A stretch of 64,000 nucleotides of DNA from Tomocerus qinae (taxonomy: Eukaryota > Arthropoda > Collembola > Entomobryomorpha > Tomoceridae), in the NCBI GenBank assembly GCA_020055645.1, contig CM034548.1, positions 15,438,001-15,502,000 of the forward strand, given 5' to 3'. The notes beneath the pieces are model-generated. The model had not been told where the DNA came from. It searched no databases and saw only the letters and a program-made list of their open reading frames with translations. Made by a program: the position numbers and the translations under genes. Shown here one piece after another: positions 1-11,197 of this stretch (the stretch's first letter is position 1; each line of letters opens with the position of its first letter).

Positions 1-117
1 GTCTCATTTTCTGAGATCAATTATTTCCTTTTTTATTGAAAACATTTCTAAAAGCATACAGGTACTTGAGTTGATAAATTTGTACAAAATTTATTAATTT
101 ATGACCAATTTCTTAAA

Positions 118-187
118 ATGCAGTTAACTGTTTTATTTGCATTATATATACTTCTAATGCATGACACTTACGCAAGCAAACGGGAAG
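118..187 (+). CDS. Possible first coding exon of a small secreted protein (partial)
   Basis: An ATG at 118 opens 23 codons plus one base that read like a signal peptide: a short N-terminus, a hydrophobic core (LTVLFALYILLM) and a small-residue site (TYA before SK) that could be cleaved. A good splice donor (G|GTAAGA) follows at 188. Without splicing the frame stops after about 50 codons. The intron phase is 1. Two downstream acceptors give an open continuation in that phase: one after 466 (about 18 codons ending in a stop, with one Cys) and one at 1539 (about 33 codons to a stop). I cannot choose between them and recognise no family. A dibasic KR just after the predicted cleavage site would suit a processed peptide, but that is inference. 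It may be chance. Confidence 0.25.
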
Positions 188-2345
188 GTAAGAAAAGGAA
201 ATATCTTAATAATACTTACTTTGTAAGGAAATACTATATAATTACTATTAAAATAAACACCAGAATATGGATATAATGTGTTAAGTTACCTACAAGTATA
301 GAAGATATTTCCAAAAAGTACTACAGGGCTATCATAATGTCGAGTGTAAAGAATAAGTTGTAATTATTTGTAATTAAACTTTACAGTAAAATTGATCACA
401 CCCGCACTTCTGTCCCTTGACCTTGAGTTTTATTATTTTTGTACAGATATAAGATGTTCAAGTTATACATTCATAGATGATAGAATTCATAGCATGTGGT
501 AGTGTTAGGTAGTTGGGATAATATTATTTACATTTTAATGTGCAAGTAAAGTTCGTGTCTCATGATCCTATGTCGTGTATATCTATCTGTAAATATAAGC
601 AATAAATAGTAAAATAATTCTTTTGTGGCATGTGCATATCTATAGAAGAACATTTTAATCAACTTAAAGTATAATCCCTAAGATGTAGTAGTTGCCACTC
701 TGCATCATTATTACCATCATGTTATTATCAAATTATCATGCATGGTGGACCAGTGTTATGGGGTGGCTGCTAAGAGCCAAATGTTTTATATGGGCATCAA
801 AACATGATGGAGATAGTAGAGTATTTTGTCACAAAAGGTAAGCAGATTAAAATTGATTGTTTGGACACTTCAGAAGATGGTCTAATAGTCAATTACATAC
901 AGAGACGACAGAGACAGAGAGTACACTGACATTCGCTGAAAATGCATTTCTATTTTATACGAAAATCTGGTGGTTTCAGAGTTAAGCAGTTTATTTGCGA
1001 TATCTTGATATAATATTAATTTTTGAAACCTTTGTTTCATTTAAGCCAAAAAAATGATAAAAATTGAAAAAGTATATGATTATTGTATACTAATCTAGAT
1101 TTAGATGCCAAACAATTTATCAATATTCCCCAAATGTTGTTCTCTCTTTCGTTACAATGATTGAATAGCGGGAATTACGGGATGTGACTTAGAAAATACC
1201 AGCAAATAGTAGTTTATAAATAAGCAATACAGTCAGACACGATATTTCTATATTCAAACTTGTTCACGTAGAAAATAAATAAAATCACCGATTTGGATTA
1301 CTATGTTGACGTTGACCACTGTGGACAGCAGTTTCCATGTTGACTGCCTCTGTAACGATTGACAACTGAACACTTGGCTTCAGAATAGTTGTTCCGACTC
1401 AAAAATCAATCACACCAAATAAGGATAGTGATTGGGCAATAAAGAGTAAGTCACGTATCACAGGTGACAGGTTAGTTTATAAATTAGAATGATTATGTGA
1501 TGCGGTTTATATTAAACTCGGTTTGTTTTGAAATACAGATTACAGTTTTTATCTAAACCCGTATATTTTCAAATCCATGCAGGCAGGCAGACTTTGTTAT
1601 ATGTGGAGACATGTTGTTCAATGGATCAATATGAGATAGAAATCATTGTTCTAAAATAAATAATACGTTAAAAACTGAGAGGCTCCGCCGCTTTACCTTC
1701 CTTATTGCCATATGCTGCAGATTGTGGTCCCAAAGCTCAAAGTCCGGCATCCGACAATTGTTTTTCTGATATTCAATCACCAGACAGGTAAAATCTTATA
1801 AAATGATTTAACGTTTATCATTTATAGGCAAAGCAATAGAAATGAAATCTACTATACGGTTGCTAAAAGTAAAAAACTACTAACTAAATTCAATGATCTT
1901 ATAGCTGAATAGCAGAAATTTGTTCCATTGAAGCACATTTAACGAACGGAGGAGTATTGAATTACGTAAAATAGAATTTGACATGTCATATACGTAGTAG
2001 GTCAATATATATATATTTTTACCTTTTGGTTTGTTTCCTACGCTTTTGATAAGCATCTCCTAGTCCTATTATATAGGAAATGATTTTGTGAGGGTGTTAA
2101 AAATACCATGGCAATGGAATTTTGAATCAAAATAATTTAGCTTAACAATTAAAAATTTAAAATGACTTTTTGGGTGAAGAAAAAGTTTTGGAGTAGTTTA
2201 CATTTTTCAAATTCTTATAGTTACACTAAAAATAATGATGAACGACTGTTGCTGAAACTATTTTTTTTAAATGACAGGTTACCTTTCCATTTTGAGAAAC
2301 GAAGAGCCAGCGCGATTATGCCCATTTACTCTAGGATCTAATATT
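188..2345. other. Intron or intergenic DNA upstream of ZCRB1
   Basis: AT-rich sequence with no ORF I can support. It could be the intron of the possible secreted-protein gene starting at 118, plus the ZCRB1 promoter. A pyrimidine-rich stretch ending TGACAG at 2276 looks like a splice acceptor, so ZCRB1 probably has a separate 5' untranslated exon somewhere here. Confidence 0.4.
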
Positions 2346-3335
2346 ATGGAACGAGATTCTGAAGACTACAAGTCACACAGCAGATTCTCTTTAGCACCAA
2401 GCAAAACAACCGTTTACGTGTCCAATTTGTCATATTCATTAACAAGCAATGATCTTCACAAAATATTCGAGTCTTGTGGGAGAGTTGTCAAGTTAGTCAA
2501 TTCTAATAACCATATTTAGTAAAACATCTTTGTAAATTTTGCTAAAATCTGTACAGCAATTATTACAAATATTTCCATTATAGAGTGACAGTCGTTAAGG
2601 ACCGGGTCTCAAGAAAAAGCAAAGGCATTGCATTTGTGCTATATTTACAACAAAGCGATGCTGAAAAGTGCGTGGAAAAGTATAACCAAACAACGGTTAG
2701 TTAAATTATAATAGTAGATATGTATGTGCAAATTATTTATTATCCGAAATTGCGAAAAGCATAAATGTAATGTAACTAATTAAAAGTTCAGCTTTGATTA
2801 ATATATTATTTCTTTTTTCGTTTAAGTTTTTTGGTCGAACGTTGACTTGCAATATTGCAAAAGATAATGGAAGATCTGCTGAATTTATCCGAAAACGAAA
2901 GTATCCGGACAAGTCACGTTGCTACGAGTGCGGGGAGGAGGGTCATTTAAGTTACAACTGTCCTAAAAATTTGTTTGGAAATAGACCGATACCAAAGAAA
3001 AAACGAAAGGATAAATCTAAAGATAATGACGAAGCCTGTGGAGACGATGAGAGTTGTGAGTCTGACAATGGGGATGATATGGTGCAAGATAGTCTCAGCA
3101 CAGCAATCCGTCAGGAAGTAAGTCAATTTTTAGCGAATAAAAGCATCCGCATTTAACTCGGCTTTGAATAAAGTTTGGGCATTTTTTATTTTTTTAGCAA
3201 AACAAAATAGAAGAAGAGGACTACAGACTGAAAGTTGCAAGTGGAGATTATTCAAAGGAGGCAGAAACTGCTAAAAAGAAGAAAATAGTTAGCGATGGTT
3301 ATTTTAGCGATGAGGAGATATTGTCTGCAGAATAA
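2346..3335 (+). CDS. ZCRB1: ZCRB1, U11/U12 snRNP 31 kDa protein (RRM plus CCHC zinc knuckle)
   Basis: Subunit of the U11/U12 di-snRNP of the minor spliceosome, acting in the nucleus in recognition of U12-type introns. Coding exons: 2346-2491, 2584-2695, 2827-3117, 3198-3335; 228 residues, close to the family's usual size. All introns are GT..AG with matching phases (2, 0, 0). The RRM starts at about residue 21 with RNP2 VYVSNL (23-28) and has RNP1 KGIAFVLY (62-69). It is followed by FFGRTL and the family signature [13 protein letters not shown] (100-112). A CX2CX4HX4C knuckle lies at 118-131. The acidic/Lys-rich tail keeps IEEE and ends [11 protein letters not shown], like vertebrate ZCRB1. 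The ATG at 2346 was chosen because the in-frame ATG at 2271 abuts a probable splice acceptor (TGACAG). The short N-terminal extension before [10 protein letters not shown] is not in the human protein. Confidence 0.95.
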
Positions 3336-3473
3336 TATGAACCTGTTCAGTGTACTTTTATCATTCATGCATTTTTATGTCCCGCCAGAGCATGCATCTT
3401 TTAAACAAAATGAGTGTTGTATTTTGTATCAAGTATTTTTTTAAACAAAGTTAGCCGTTGCTTTAAAAACGCC

Positions 3474-3479
3474 AATAAA
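3474..3479 (+). terminator. Poly(A) signal AATAAA for ZCRB1
   Basis: Canonical AATAAA about 140 bases after the ZCRB1 stop; the first good match downstream on this strand. Confidence 0.5.
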
Positions 3480-5040
3480 ATCGAAATAGAAACAATAATT
3501 GTTAGATTTCTTTTCAGATTTAATGCAATGTCAGCTCAAACTGTCATAGTATTAGAATTAGGTACTGTTACTACTCATATAGTAATTAATTTTTGGTAGA
3601 TGTATGCGTGTACGTCATCAGTTTCATTAGCCCGACCACCTCAATTACTAAAGTATTCATTAGGTAGGAAAACCCGAAAGTGGTTCATTGATTTCTCTAT
3701 AATATTTCCACCTTAGCCCAAAATAACCGCAGGATATTCTTATACCAAAGGCGAAGTTGTACAAAGAAAGGAAAAGGTCAAACTGTTTTCTAAAGAATTG
3801 AACTCGAGTTAATTGGTGCATTTGTACTGTAGAAATGAATAGTGTAGTAGTGGCAGAGGAAATGTATGTACACACGAATTGAGTTGAGCTTATCAACAAC
3901 CAATAGCGTGCCTCGAAAGTAATAATTTATCTGAAATTATCTGAATTTGATCGTATTATGCTCTTCAGATTTATCGCAAGTCATTTCCCTTTTTGTAACT
4001 ATATATTATTGTTAATAGGTGTATCAGTAATGGCTAGCCAATGCTATCAGGTACTCCAAAAGTATTTCAGCAGCGGCTGAAATGACAATCAACGTGTTCA
4101 ATGTTTGTCTTTGCACATGTATAATATTCATCTCATTTTACAGAGACACACCGCATGCTTCTACATGATATCAACAACCTATGCTTTCGCACGTTATCTT
4201 ATCTAGTGTACAGCCCAATAAAACACAACACAATTATGTTGTTTGTAGATTGTAGGTGCTGTATAAGTATGGAACATGGTGAGTATAAATAGGCAATGGC
4301 CGCAATATTTAATCCAGACATAAAATTCCGTCATATCATATACTTAACAAAAGCTCAACAACTAATTAATGCCTGTTTGCGCAGATAGGATCGGTTATCT
4401 CATTTGTGTATGTCTCTATAGTATATTTATAGTCGAAATAGGTATGTACATACATAGCAATGCGTGCAAATGGCTAAAAGCATGGAGGATAGACAAAAAA
4501 GACAAAATAAATGACATCAGGAAAATGTAAATCGTAAGGAGATAGCAAATGGCAGATAAAATGTGCATATTGTATATAAGTATTAATACCGTGTAAAGCT
4601 GCATTCATAACTAAGGAACTTTTAAGGGGCGTTGGGGGAATACAGACAGGCTTTGTAGGGGCGGATCATAGCCCCCAAAATACGTGATTAGGATAGGACA
4701 AGTCCTTTCGTAAACCATTTTTTGTTTGTTCACGTCTGCAATGTGGATGCTAATGCGAACAAGGTATAATTAGACTACCTACTTGTAAGTTAGAGACATC
4801 AGACATGACAGGCTAGCATTAAATTGTATATGCATTAAGTTATTAAGAAATGATGATGCATGGCTTAGCCGTTGTGTGAATGTGTACATTTGATGATGAC
4901 CTAGAATAAAACAGTTCTATGTTGAGTCAGTCTCGTCGGCAACAATCTTTCTCTCAAAGTTCTCACCGTCTTCGTCACATCCCAGACACAGCCATAAGAA
5001 CATTTATTTGCTGTGTGTGCACTAGATTGCTAAATAACCT
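3480..5040. other. Intergenic, no supported gene
   Basis: AT-rich DNA with only short low-complexity ORFs (for example the 62-codon minus-strand frame at 4416-4604). I see no RNA gene or clear repeat. A GC-richer patch near 4625-4680 (runs of G, then CCCCC) stands out from its surroundings but has no inverted ends I could find. Confidence 0.4.
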
Positions 5041-5067
5041 TTGCTAATGATGACTGCACACTTTCAG

Positions 5068-5358
5068 GTGGAAGAGATTCACACACGAAGGAAAGAACTG
5101 GAGCATTCATGCGCATTTTATCCAAAAAAGAATACAAATTGTCCGGGTCAATGGTCCTCCTAAACTGATAAATAACTATATGGTTGGCAACGAGGTAGTG
5201 TACTTGGAAAAATATTGTTAGCACAAATAGCTCTCATTAAAAACCTCTCTAAATACAAAAAAGGTCTTCCAGGAAAACACCTCAAAATTCTTCTACAAGC
5301 TAAAGGAATTTCTTTTATGGAAACAGTTAAGCTCCTTCTAAGTCTAAATGCTTATCTA
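5068..5358 (+). other. Strand-ambiguous open block, possible coding exon
   Basis: On the plus strand a frame stays open for about 97 codons from a plausible acceptor (CACTTTCAG, ending at 5067) to a TAA near 5358. It encodes a Lys/Leu-rich C-terminal half (LSKYKKGLPGKHLKILL). On the minus strand 5030-5224 is also open for 64 codons (FRRTIDPDNLYSFLDKMRM) and is followed by AATAAA in its 3' direction near 5004. Both readings look protein-like and I recognise neither. At most one is likely real: either a terminal exon of an unplaced gene or a remnant of a mobile element. The length of stop-free sequence in DNA this AT-rich is the main evidence. Confidence 0.25.
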
Positions 5359-5359
5359 T

Positions 5360-6640
5360 AAATGACTTATATATTTATGACTTCTTTAGACACTGAAAAT
5401 GCATACGAAAACCCTTTCTGTGCCTATTAAAAGGTTTTTAAGGAAAAATTGAGCCGACACTAATAAATAGATTGGCCTTTTAGGGTGATTAACTGGTTGT
5501 GTATGTCAGGGTCGAAGAGCGTCAGGGCGGGAGAGTGGCTGGGTCGGAAGGGCAGGGGTCCCAATTTATTATCCCACACAGACAGAGTATAATATGCAGT
5601 TGTCCCACAATTTCACCACAGAGCCGTGTGATGATGAGGACAAGTAACTCTCTTGGGCACATTGGATGGAGGTTGTTAGTGTTAGTAGTAGATAGTAGTG
5701 GTTTGCAGTGAGTAGTAAGTTGTGGTAGTGAGTAGACGAACCACGTAAGGATATCACTGGTTGGGTAGTAAATGTAGTAGTAGTTGTGAGTTAGTGAGTG
5801 TTGTTCACGTTGTATTCTGATGTGATGTTCTATCGTTTGGTATTCATACATTTACTAGGGGAGGAGGAGGCACGATGAGAATTATGTACATTAAATTTAT
5901 TGCTTGCATTTACTGAATTGGGATAATCCCACAACAACCAACTGCGAATAAGTATGATAATAACGCTCGAGGTAAAGTTTGAAGCTCAAAGGCCGAATTT
6001 ATAATATCATTTATGTGACTGTAATGTTTACTTGATTTTAATACTCACATAAAATACAGTTGATTTCATAACACATAACAAACAAATACTTATCCAGTCA
6101 ATATCAATGTCATAGTATATTATCTGTCTGTACAGTGCTACCTCTGCTCATCATCACAATCTATAACATCATTGATTGAGCAATAAATACTCCACCTATT
6201 ACTACTACCTATAACATGTTAAGATTTTAAATACATTTATTTGTATTAGTGTCCATCATCCGTTTCTCAACTCATCAATGTCTGACTGAACTACATACAC
6301 AACCCCCGGGAAATTATTTATTCCGCTAAAAGGTAATTTTTTCACACAATTTAAACAACTTTTTTTTCAAAATGTCTTATTTTATGCCAAATGTAAATTG
6401 TTTGTATTAGGATATTGCTATACGCGGTGACGTCTTGGCCTACCGAACCCTAATGAAACAAAGCTTTGAGTTTAATTTGACTAAACTTCTTTTTCTCTCT
6501 ATGCGGCAAATAAAAAGATTTCGATTTCTTGAAGAACCTAATAATTTCCAGATTTTCATATGCTCTTACATGTTAATACGTCTTTTACATTGTGCCAATA
6601 GAACCCGTTTGCCAAGGGTTGAATTTTAAATAGAGATGAA
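5360..6640. other. Intergenic, low-complexity stretch
   Basis: Contains a purine- and GT-rich tract (about 5500-5860, many TAGTAG/GTTAGT units) that leaves long accidental frames open on both strands. I see no gene. Confidence 0.4.
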
Positions 6641-9600
6641 ATGAAAGCGACGACTGAAAAGTCCTTCAATCTGTCACCTTTTTTATTCGGAGATACTTCT
6701 ACACCCATTACAATTGTTTGGCTCTGTGCACTTACCTTTGTAGGGGTAGCATTACTCTGGTTTTGGACTCCCTACACATTTGGAAGGAAACAACGAAAGT
6801 AAGCTTAAATTATGGCTAAAAACTATCATTTATACATTTTATGTCAATTTATAAATATTTTCAACAGATTGAATTATGTTATTAATGTATCACAAGGTGA
6901 ATTTCAGGAAGAATGTCTATTTCCGATAAGGTTGTTTAAGCTATTCTATCTATAGAAAGGTTGTCAATGACAAATACATACTATATATTTTTCCAGGTCA
7001 TAAGAGATATTTCCTAATGCTATTTGCTCTCTATCACATTTTAGCCTACAGCGTCATTTCTTCAATGTGAATGTTATGCGCATTATTTTACATACCAAAT
7101 ATAAATTAAAACCAAACATAGTACCGCGCCTGATACATGCGACAACATTGTTTTGTATATACAACAGTTCATTTTCATTTCTACAGTGCTAACGATTTTC
7201 ATACTACAAATTACAAATATTTTATTTTATATTCGTAAGTAGCTAATATTTGTTAAAAATACTTTTATTTAGGCTGCCAGTTTTATTTTGACTTTTTAAA
7301 TTGATTCGCAACAACTACAACGACTTTGTTCAACACATAAAATGATGATGTAGAACCTAGATATTTGCTTGTCGTTTTTTCCATAGAAATGGTGAATTTT
7401 ATTTACTTATGATTAAGATATTTTTTATATCATTTCTGTCTCATCGTTGTACCAAGTTTTGAAAGTATTGTAGGTACCTTAAATATTAAATTTAATGGAT
7501 CCTGGTTTGATGTGCTATTAAATTTTGTTGCTTTTCCTATTACATTGGATCCCAGAAAATCTCGCAAGTAGATTTCTAAGTGCAGTTAAATAGGAAGTAT
7601 AGGAACTGCCATTTTATATTACATTTTAAAGCATGACACAGATCTAGAAAATTCTTGTCTATGTGCGTATTCACTAGTACTTCGTTAATACGTAAAAAAT
7701 TTATAATGCGTTATAGATAATGCATTCAATTAGATGAACCATAAAGATTTAGAGAGTAAAATTATTTTATTTTTACGTCTATTATAGAAGTTTGGAATTG
7801 AGATTTAGATTTTTCAATGCAGTTATCATTCACACGAATTGAATTATATGGTTCTCCTTCTAGGAGGCGAGCAGAGACACTTAAAATTCAATTCTCAATT
7901 GGAAATGCATATTTGTAATTGCATTGCCTTTTTCTGCATGGTAGTTTCTCTCCTTCACTCTTTCCTTATCTTTAAATTCGTTCAGCTAATTCTATTTGTA
8001 AAATAACAATAAAGTGCTGATGCTGTAAAACTTCTTCTTGAGTGCAGCTTTACGAGTTATACATAATTAGCAACTGTCATAAAAATAATGTTTCTTAAAT
8101 AAATGTGTCATGCATTTATTTATCTAATAGAAAGGATTTTATTATATCATTTAAATATTAGTCGACAAAAATTATTTTCGGATGCATAAAACTGACACAG
8201 AAAACTATAAGAAGATTCTGTTAGCTTTCTTTAATTTTTCAGCAACTTAAGTCGCTTTAATATTTAAAGCCATTAAACATCATCGTAGTGTTTGTACATT
8301 ATCAGTGGCCTTATTCTTTATTTACTGCATATATTTGTTATTGTACACACTATGGTGCATTATTTTAATTGACGTAATGCGAAATTTTCTGTGTAATAAT
8401 TTCTGTACCAATCCGCAAGGGTTGTTCATTTTCCATAACTATTTTATCTATCATTTAGACAAAATAAGTTGAATGAAATGTCCATAAAATGTTTCGCAAA
8501 CCTTGGGTTTATCTGTATACAGTCCCAAAATAAGGTGGTTAAAACTAATTTTGCTCAATTCTAAATATTTTAAAACCAACACTAATTGACAAGTCATGGC
8601 CAAAATATCACAATTTGCCATAATAAACTGGCTGTAAAATCAACTAAACATGTTGCTAAAAACAAAATGCATTTTATCACTCCAGTTCTCTTCTAATAGC
8701 ATTTTATCAGCTTCTGCTAATCTGTAAAAAGAAACCACTTGTTACGTGTGTTGGTGGGTTTCTTCATCTTTGATCTCATGACGACCCCCAACAACAACGA
8801 ATGGACTATTTATAACAGTGGCAATTTAAATCATAAAATTTTGTAATGAAAACTTGCCTCCGAAATTAAAGAAAAGCAATTTTATTCTCAGATCACGAAA
8901 ATAAATCAGGATTATGATAATTGTAGGTCAATTAAAAAAAATTATAACAAAAAATACTACACTTTCCAATCTCATCGACTAAATAAATATCTTAGCATAT
9001 GAAATTCAGCCATCCTTGTATTGCCGAAAGTGGGTTTTGCATACGTACTTGCAATTGAATATGAGCGGAAAAAGATTATGGTTTTATAAATTCAAAATTG
9101 AACGTTCTTGACTTTGTGTGTACAGGCTTGAGCCACTGAATTTCAATGTGAAAGAGGTGGAAGAACAAGAAGCAAAAACGGAGGGTGATGAAACCCATGG
9201 TTGGAGTTACGAAGACTATGAGGGAAGCGAACCTTTATCTGGACAGCGCATTGTTAAACGAATAAAGAAGACTGCCTTATCGGATTGCAAAAGTGAAAAT
9301 TTTGGAGGGGGAAAATATCAACCTATCTCTATCTACCTATCCAATGGTAAAACCACCAATAACGAGACTTGTAATTGTAAAGACTGCAAGATTAGAAATG
9401 ACAAGGAAATAAATAATAACTTTATGCGGCAAGGTCCGTCCACGTGCAAAATAAATACGAAAGGAAGAATAAATAGCCAAGAGGGCGAGGAGTCCGTGTC
9501 CTGGGAAACTGAGTGGAGAGTAGAAGATGGGCCATGTGACTCGGTAACCTCAATTTATTTAAAAAATTAAAACAATACATTTGTTCGTAGTACTAACATT

Positions 9601-11106
9601 GTCATTAGTCAATAATACCATTCGCAGTTTATTACATTCGTTCATTCACACATTCGGACTACATTAAACACATTCATTTAAACTTTTCCTGCTATAAGTT
9701 TCCATTTTTATTATTGAAATTGTTGTATTAGGATTGTAACATAATGCCGAAAGTAAAGGGAAGGCCCGTGTATCGCACGCGAATATTTACTCGCTCAAGA
9801 AATTTAGAAGACAATGACGAAGAAACAGAGAAGACTGTCAATACAGGTGATAAGGATTTTATTAATTCTCCGGCCAGCTTGGCAACATCAGGCGACATTG
9901 TCAATTCCGACAATGCTATCAACTCCAATAGGACCTCTCTAAAGGACGTCAAAGCTTGCAAGACTGTCAACCCATTCAACCCCTTCATTCCTATCTCTTC
10001 CAAATTTACTATCAACAATGACAACGTTGACAAAACGGACAACAACCCAAATTCCACATCCACTTGTTCCAAGATCGCCCACCCTGTGAAAACGTCAGGC
10101 CTTTCTAATCCTGTCTCAGCTGTCGATCGATTCAATAATGAAAACGCTCTCCAAACCGAAAGTCCTTCCGACATGGCAAAATCAAGCACAAACCTCGTCA
10201 ACGGTTTCAAAACATTCTACCCTCTGAGTGCTGCTAATTCTGTCCGTCGAGCAAATACTCTTTATTCCAATGCCATCAAAAGTGAAGGTCTATACCACGT
10301 GACAAATTCTGTCGCCCCTTTCAATGCTAATACTGCACATAAAATTGTCAATTCTGTAGCCATGGTCAATACCTCAAACTCTGGAAAACCCTTAACAGCT
10401 GTCAATGGCCCTGTCGGAAATGGAAGGCCTTTTAAAACAGACAACTCTATTAACACTACCAACAACATTCAAGTCAGCACTATTAAGAATTTTACCAAGG
10501 CTACAAAGAATTTCAACACCGATGCTACCGACTACACACTCCAGTCAGCCTACTCTTTTAGCTGCGCAGTTCCGAATTACAATAATTATGAAACTCCAAA
10601 ACCTGACTACATGCTTTCATCTGACATCACTGCTGCTCCTATATTTTTTCCAAGCACTGCCAACTCTATGACATATAACAACGAAATCTTCAACAATCCT
10701 TCTACTATGTACCTGGACAGCAATGGCCATGACGCTGAATCCATGAGTGACGGAGATGAAACTAAACTAGAAATCCCCAAGTTCCAGGATTATCTATTTG
10801 ATCTCAGAACCAATCTTCCTGTCAAGATATCTGAAGTAAGAAAATTAGGATTCTACATTAAGTGGGACAATGGCAACGCCAATTTCTTCCTCAAGGACCC
10901 ATTTGATCCTTTAGCCTTCATCTACTCTGAACCTAAGGTATGTGCAAGCTACAAAGTTTCTTACCAAGATAACATTGCTAGGAATAATTGCGACTACAAT
11001 TATCATTATAGTCAGGAAAGGAACAATCATTTAAAAGCTAGGGATGGAGTTTTCTTTCTTAATCCCATTTTCTGTTTCCAAGTTTGAAATACAGGTTAAA
11101 ACATAG
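6641..11106 (+). CDS. Unrecognised single-pass membrane protein with long Asn/Thr/Ser-rich tail
   Basis: Four-exon model: 6641-6798, 9126-9543, 9732-10937, 11083-11106 (601 residues). Joints: AA|GTAAGC to ACAG|G (phase 2), TCG|GTAACC to TATTAG|GAT (phase 0), AAG|GTATGT to TTTCCAAG|TTT (phase 0). The N-terminus (about 22 residues) is uncharged near the membrane; one hydrophobic helix spans about 23-42 (ITIVWLCALTFVGVALLWFW) and is followed by RKQRK, so the tail is probably cytoplasmic. An acidic segment (GWSYEDYEGSEPLSG) follows. From about residue 230 the chain is rich in Asn, Thr, Ser and Val with loose VN/NS repeats. The last 70 residues look folded (KFQDYLFDLRTNLPVKISEV, then LGFYIKWDNG). 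I do not recognise the family. Alternatives: two genes, the first ending at 9570 and the second starting at ATG 9744, and a read-through end at 11087. Exon 1 to 2 is the firmest joint; the others rest on phase and splice consensus. Confidence 0.55.
6799..9125 (+). other. Intron 1 of the membrane-protein gene
   Basis: About 2.3 kb, AT-rich, starts GTAAGC and ends TGTACAG. I see no other gene or clear repeat inside it. Confidence 0.55.
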
Positions 11107-11191
11107 AATGTAAAAATAATGTTGTTGATAATAACGGATATTTTAGACCTTTTTTGTCTTTTTAAAGGGATCACAATACTGTTACCCTTGG

Positions 11192-11197
11192 AATAAA
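11192..11197 (+). terminator. Poly(A) signal AATAAA for the membrane-protein gene
   Basis: AATAAA about 85 bases beyond the predicted stop at 11104-11106; supports the gene ending here and not continuing downstream. Confidence 0.4.

Noticed and set aside
5522-5851. 109-codon minus-strand frame
   Set aside because: Low-complexity complement of a TAGTAG/GTTAGT-rich tract; no domain and an overlapping plus-strand frame of the same kind.
9728-10210. 160-codon minus-strand frame
   Set aside because: Shadow of the Asn-rich exon on the plus strand; its Leu/Val richness is the complement of the biased codons.
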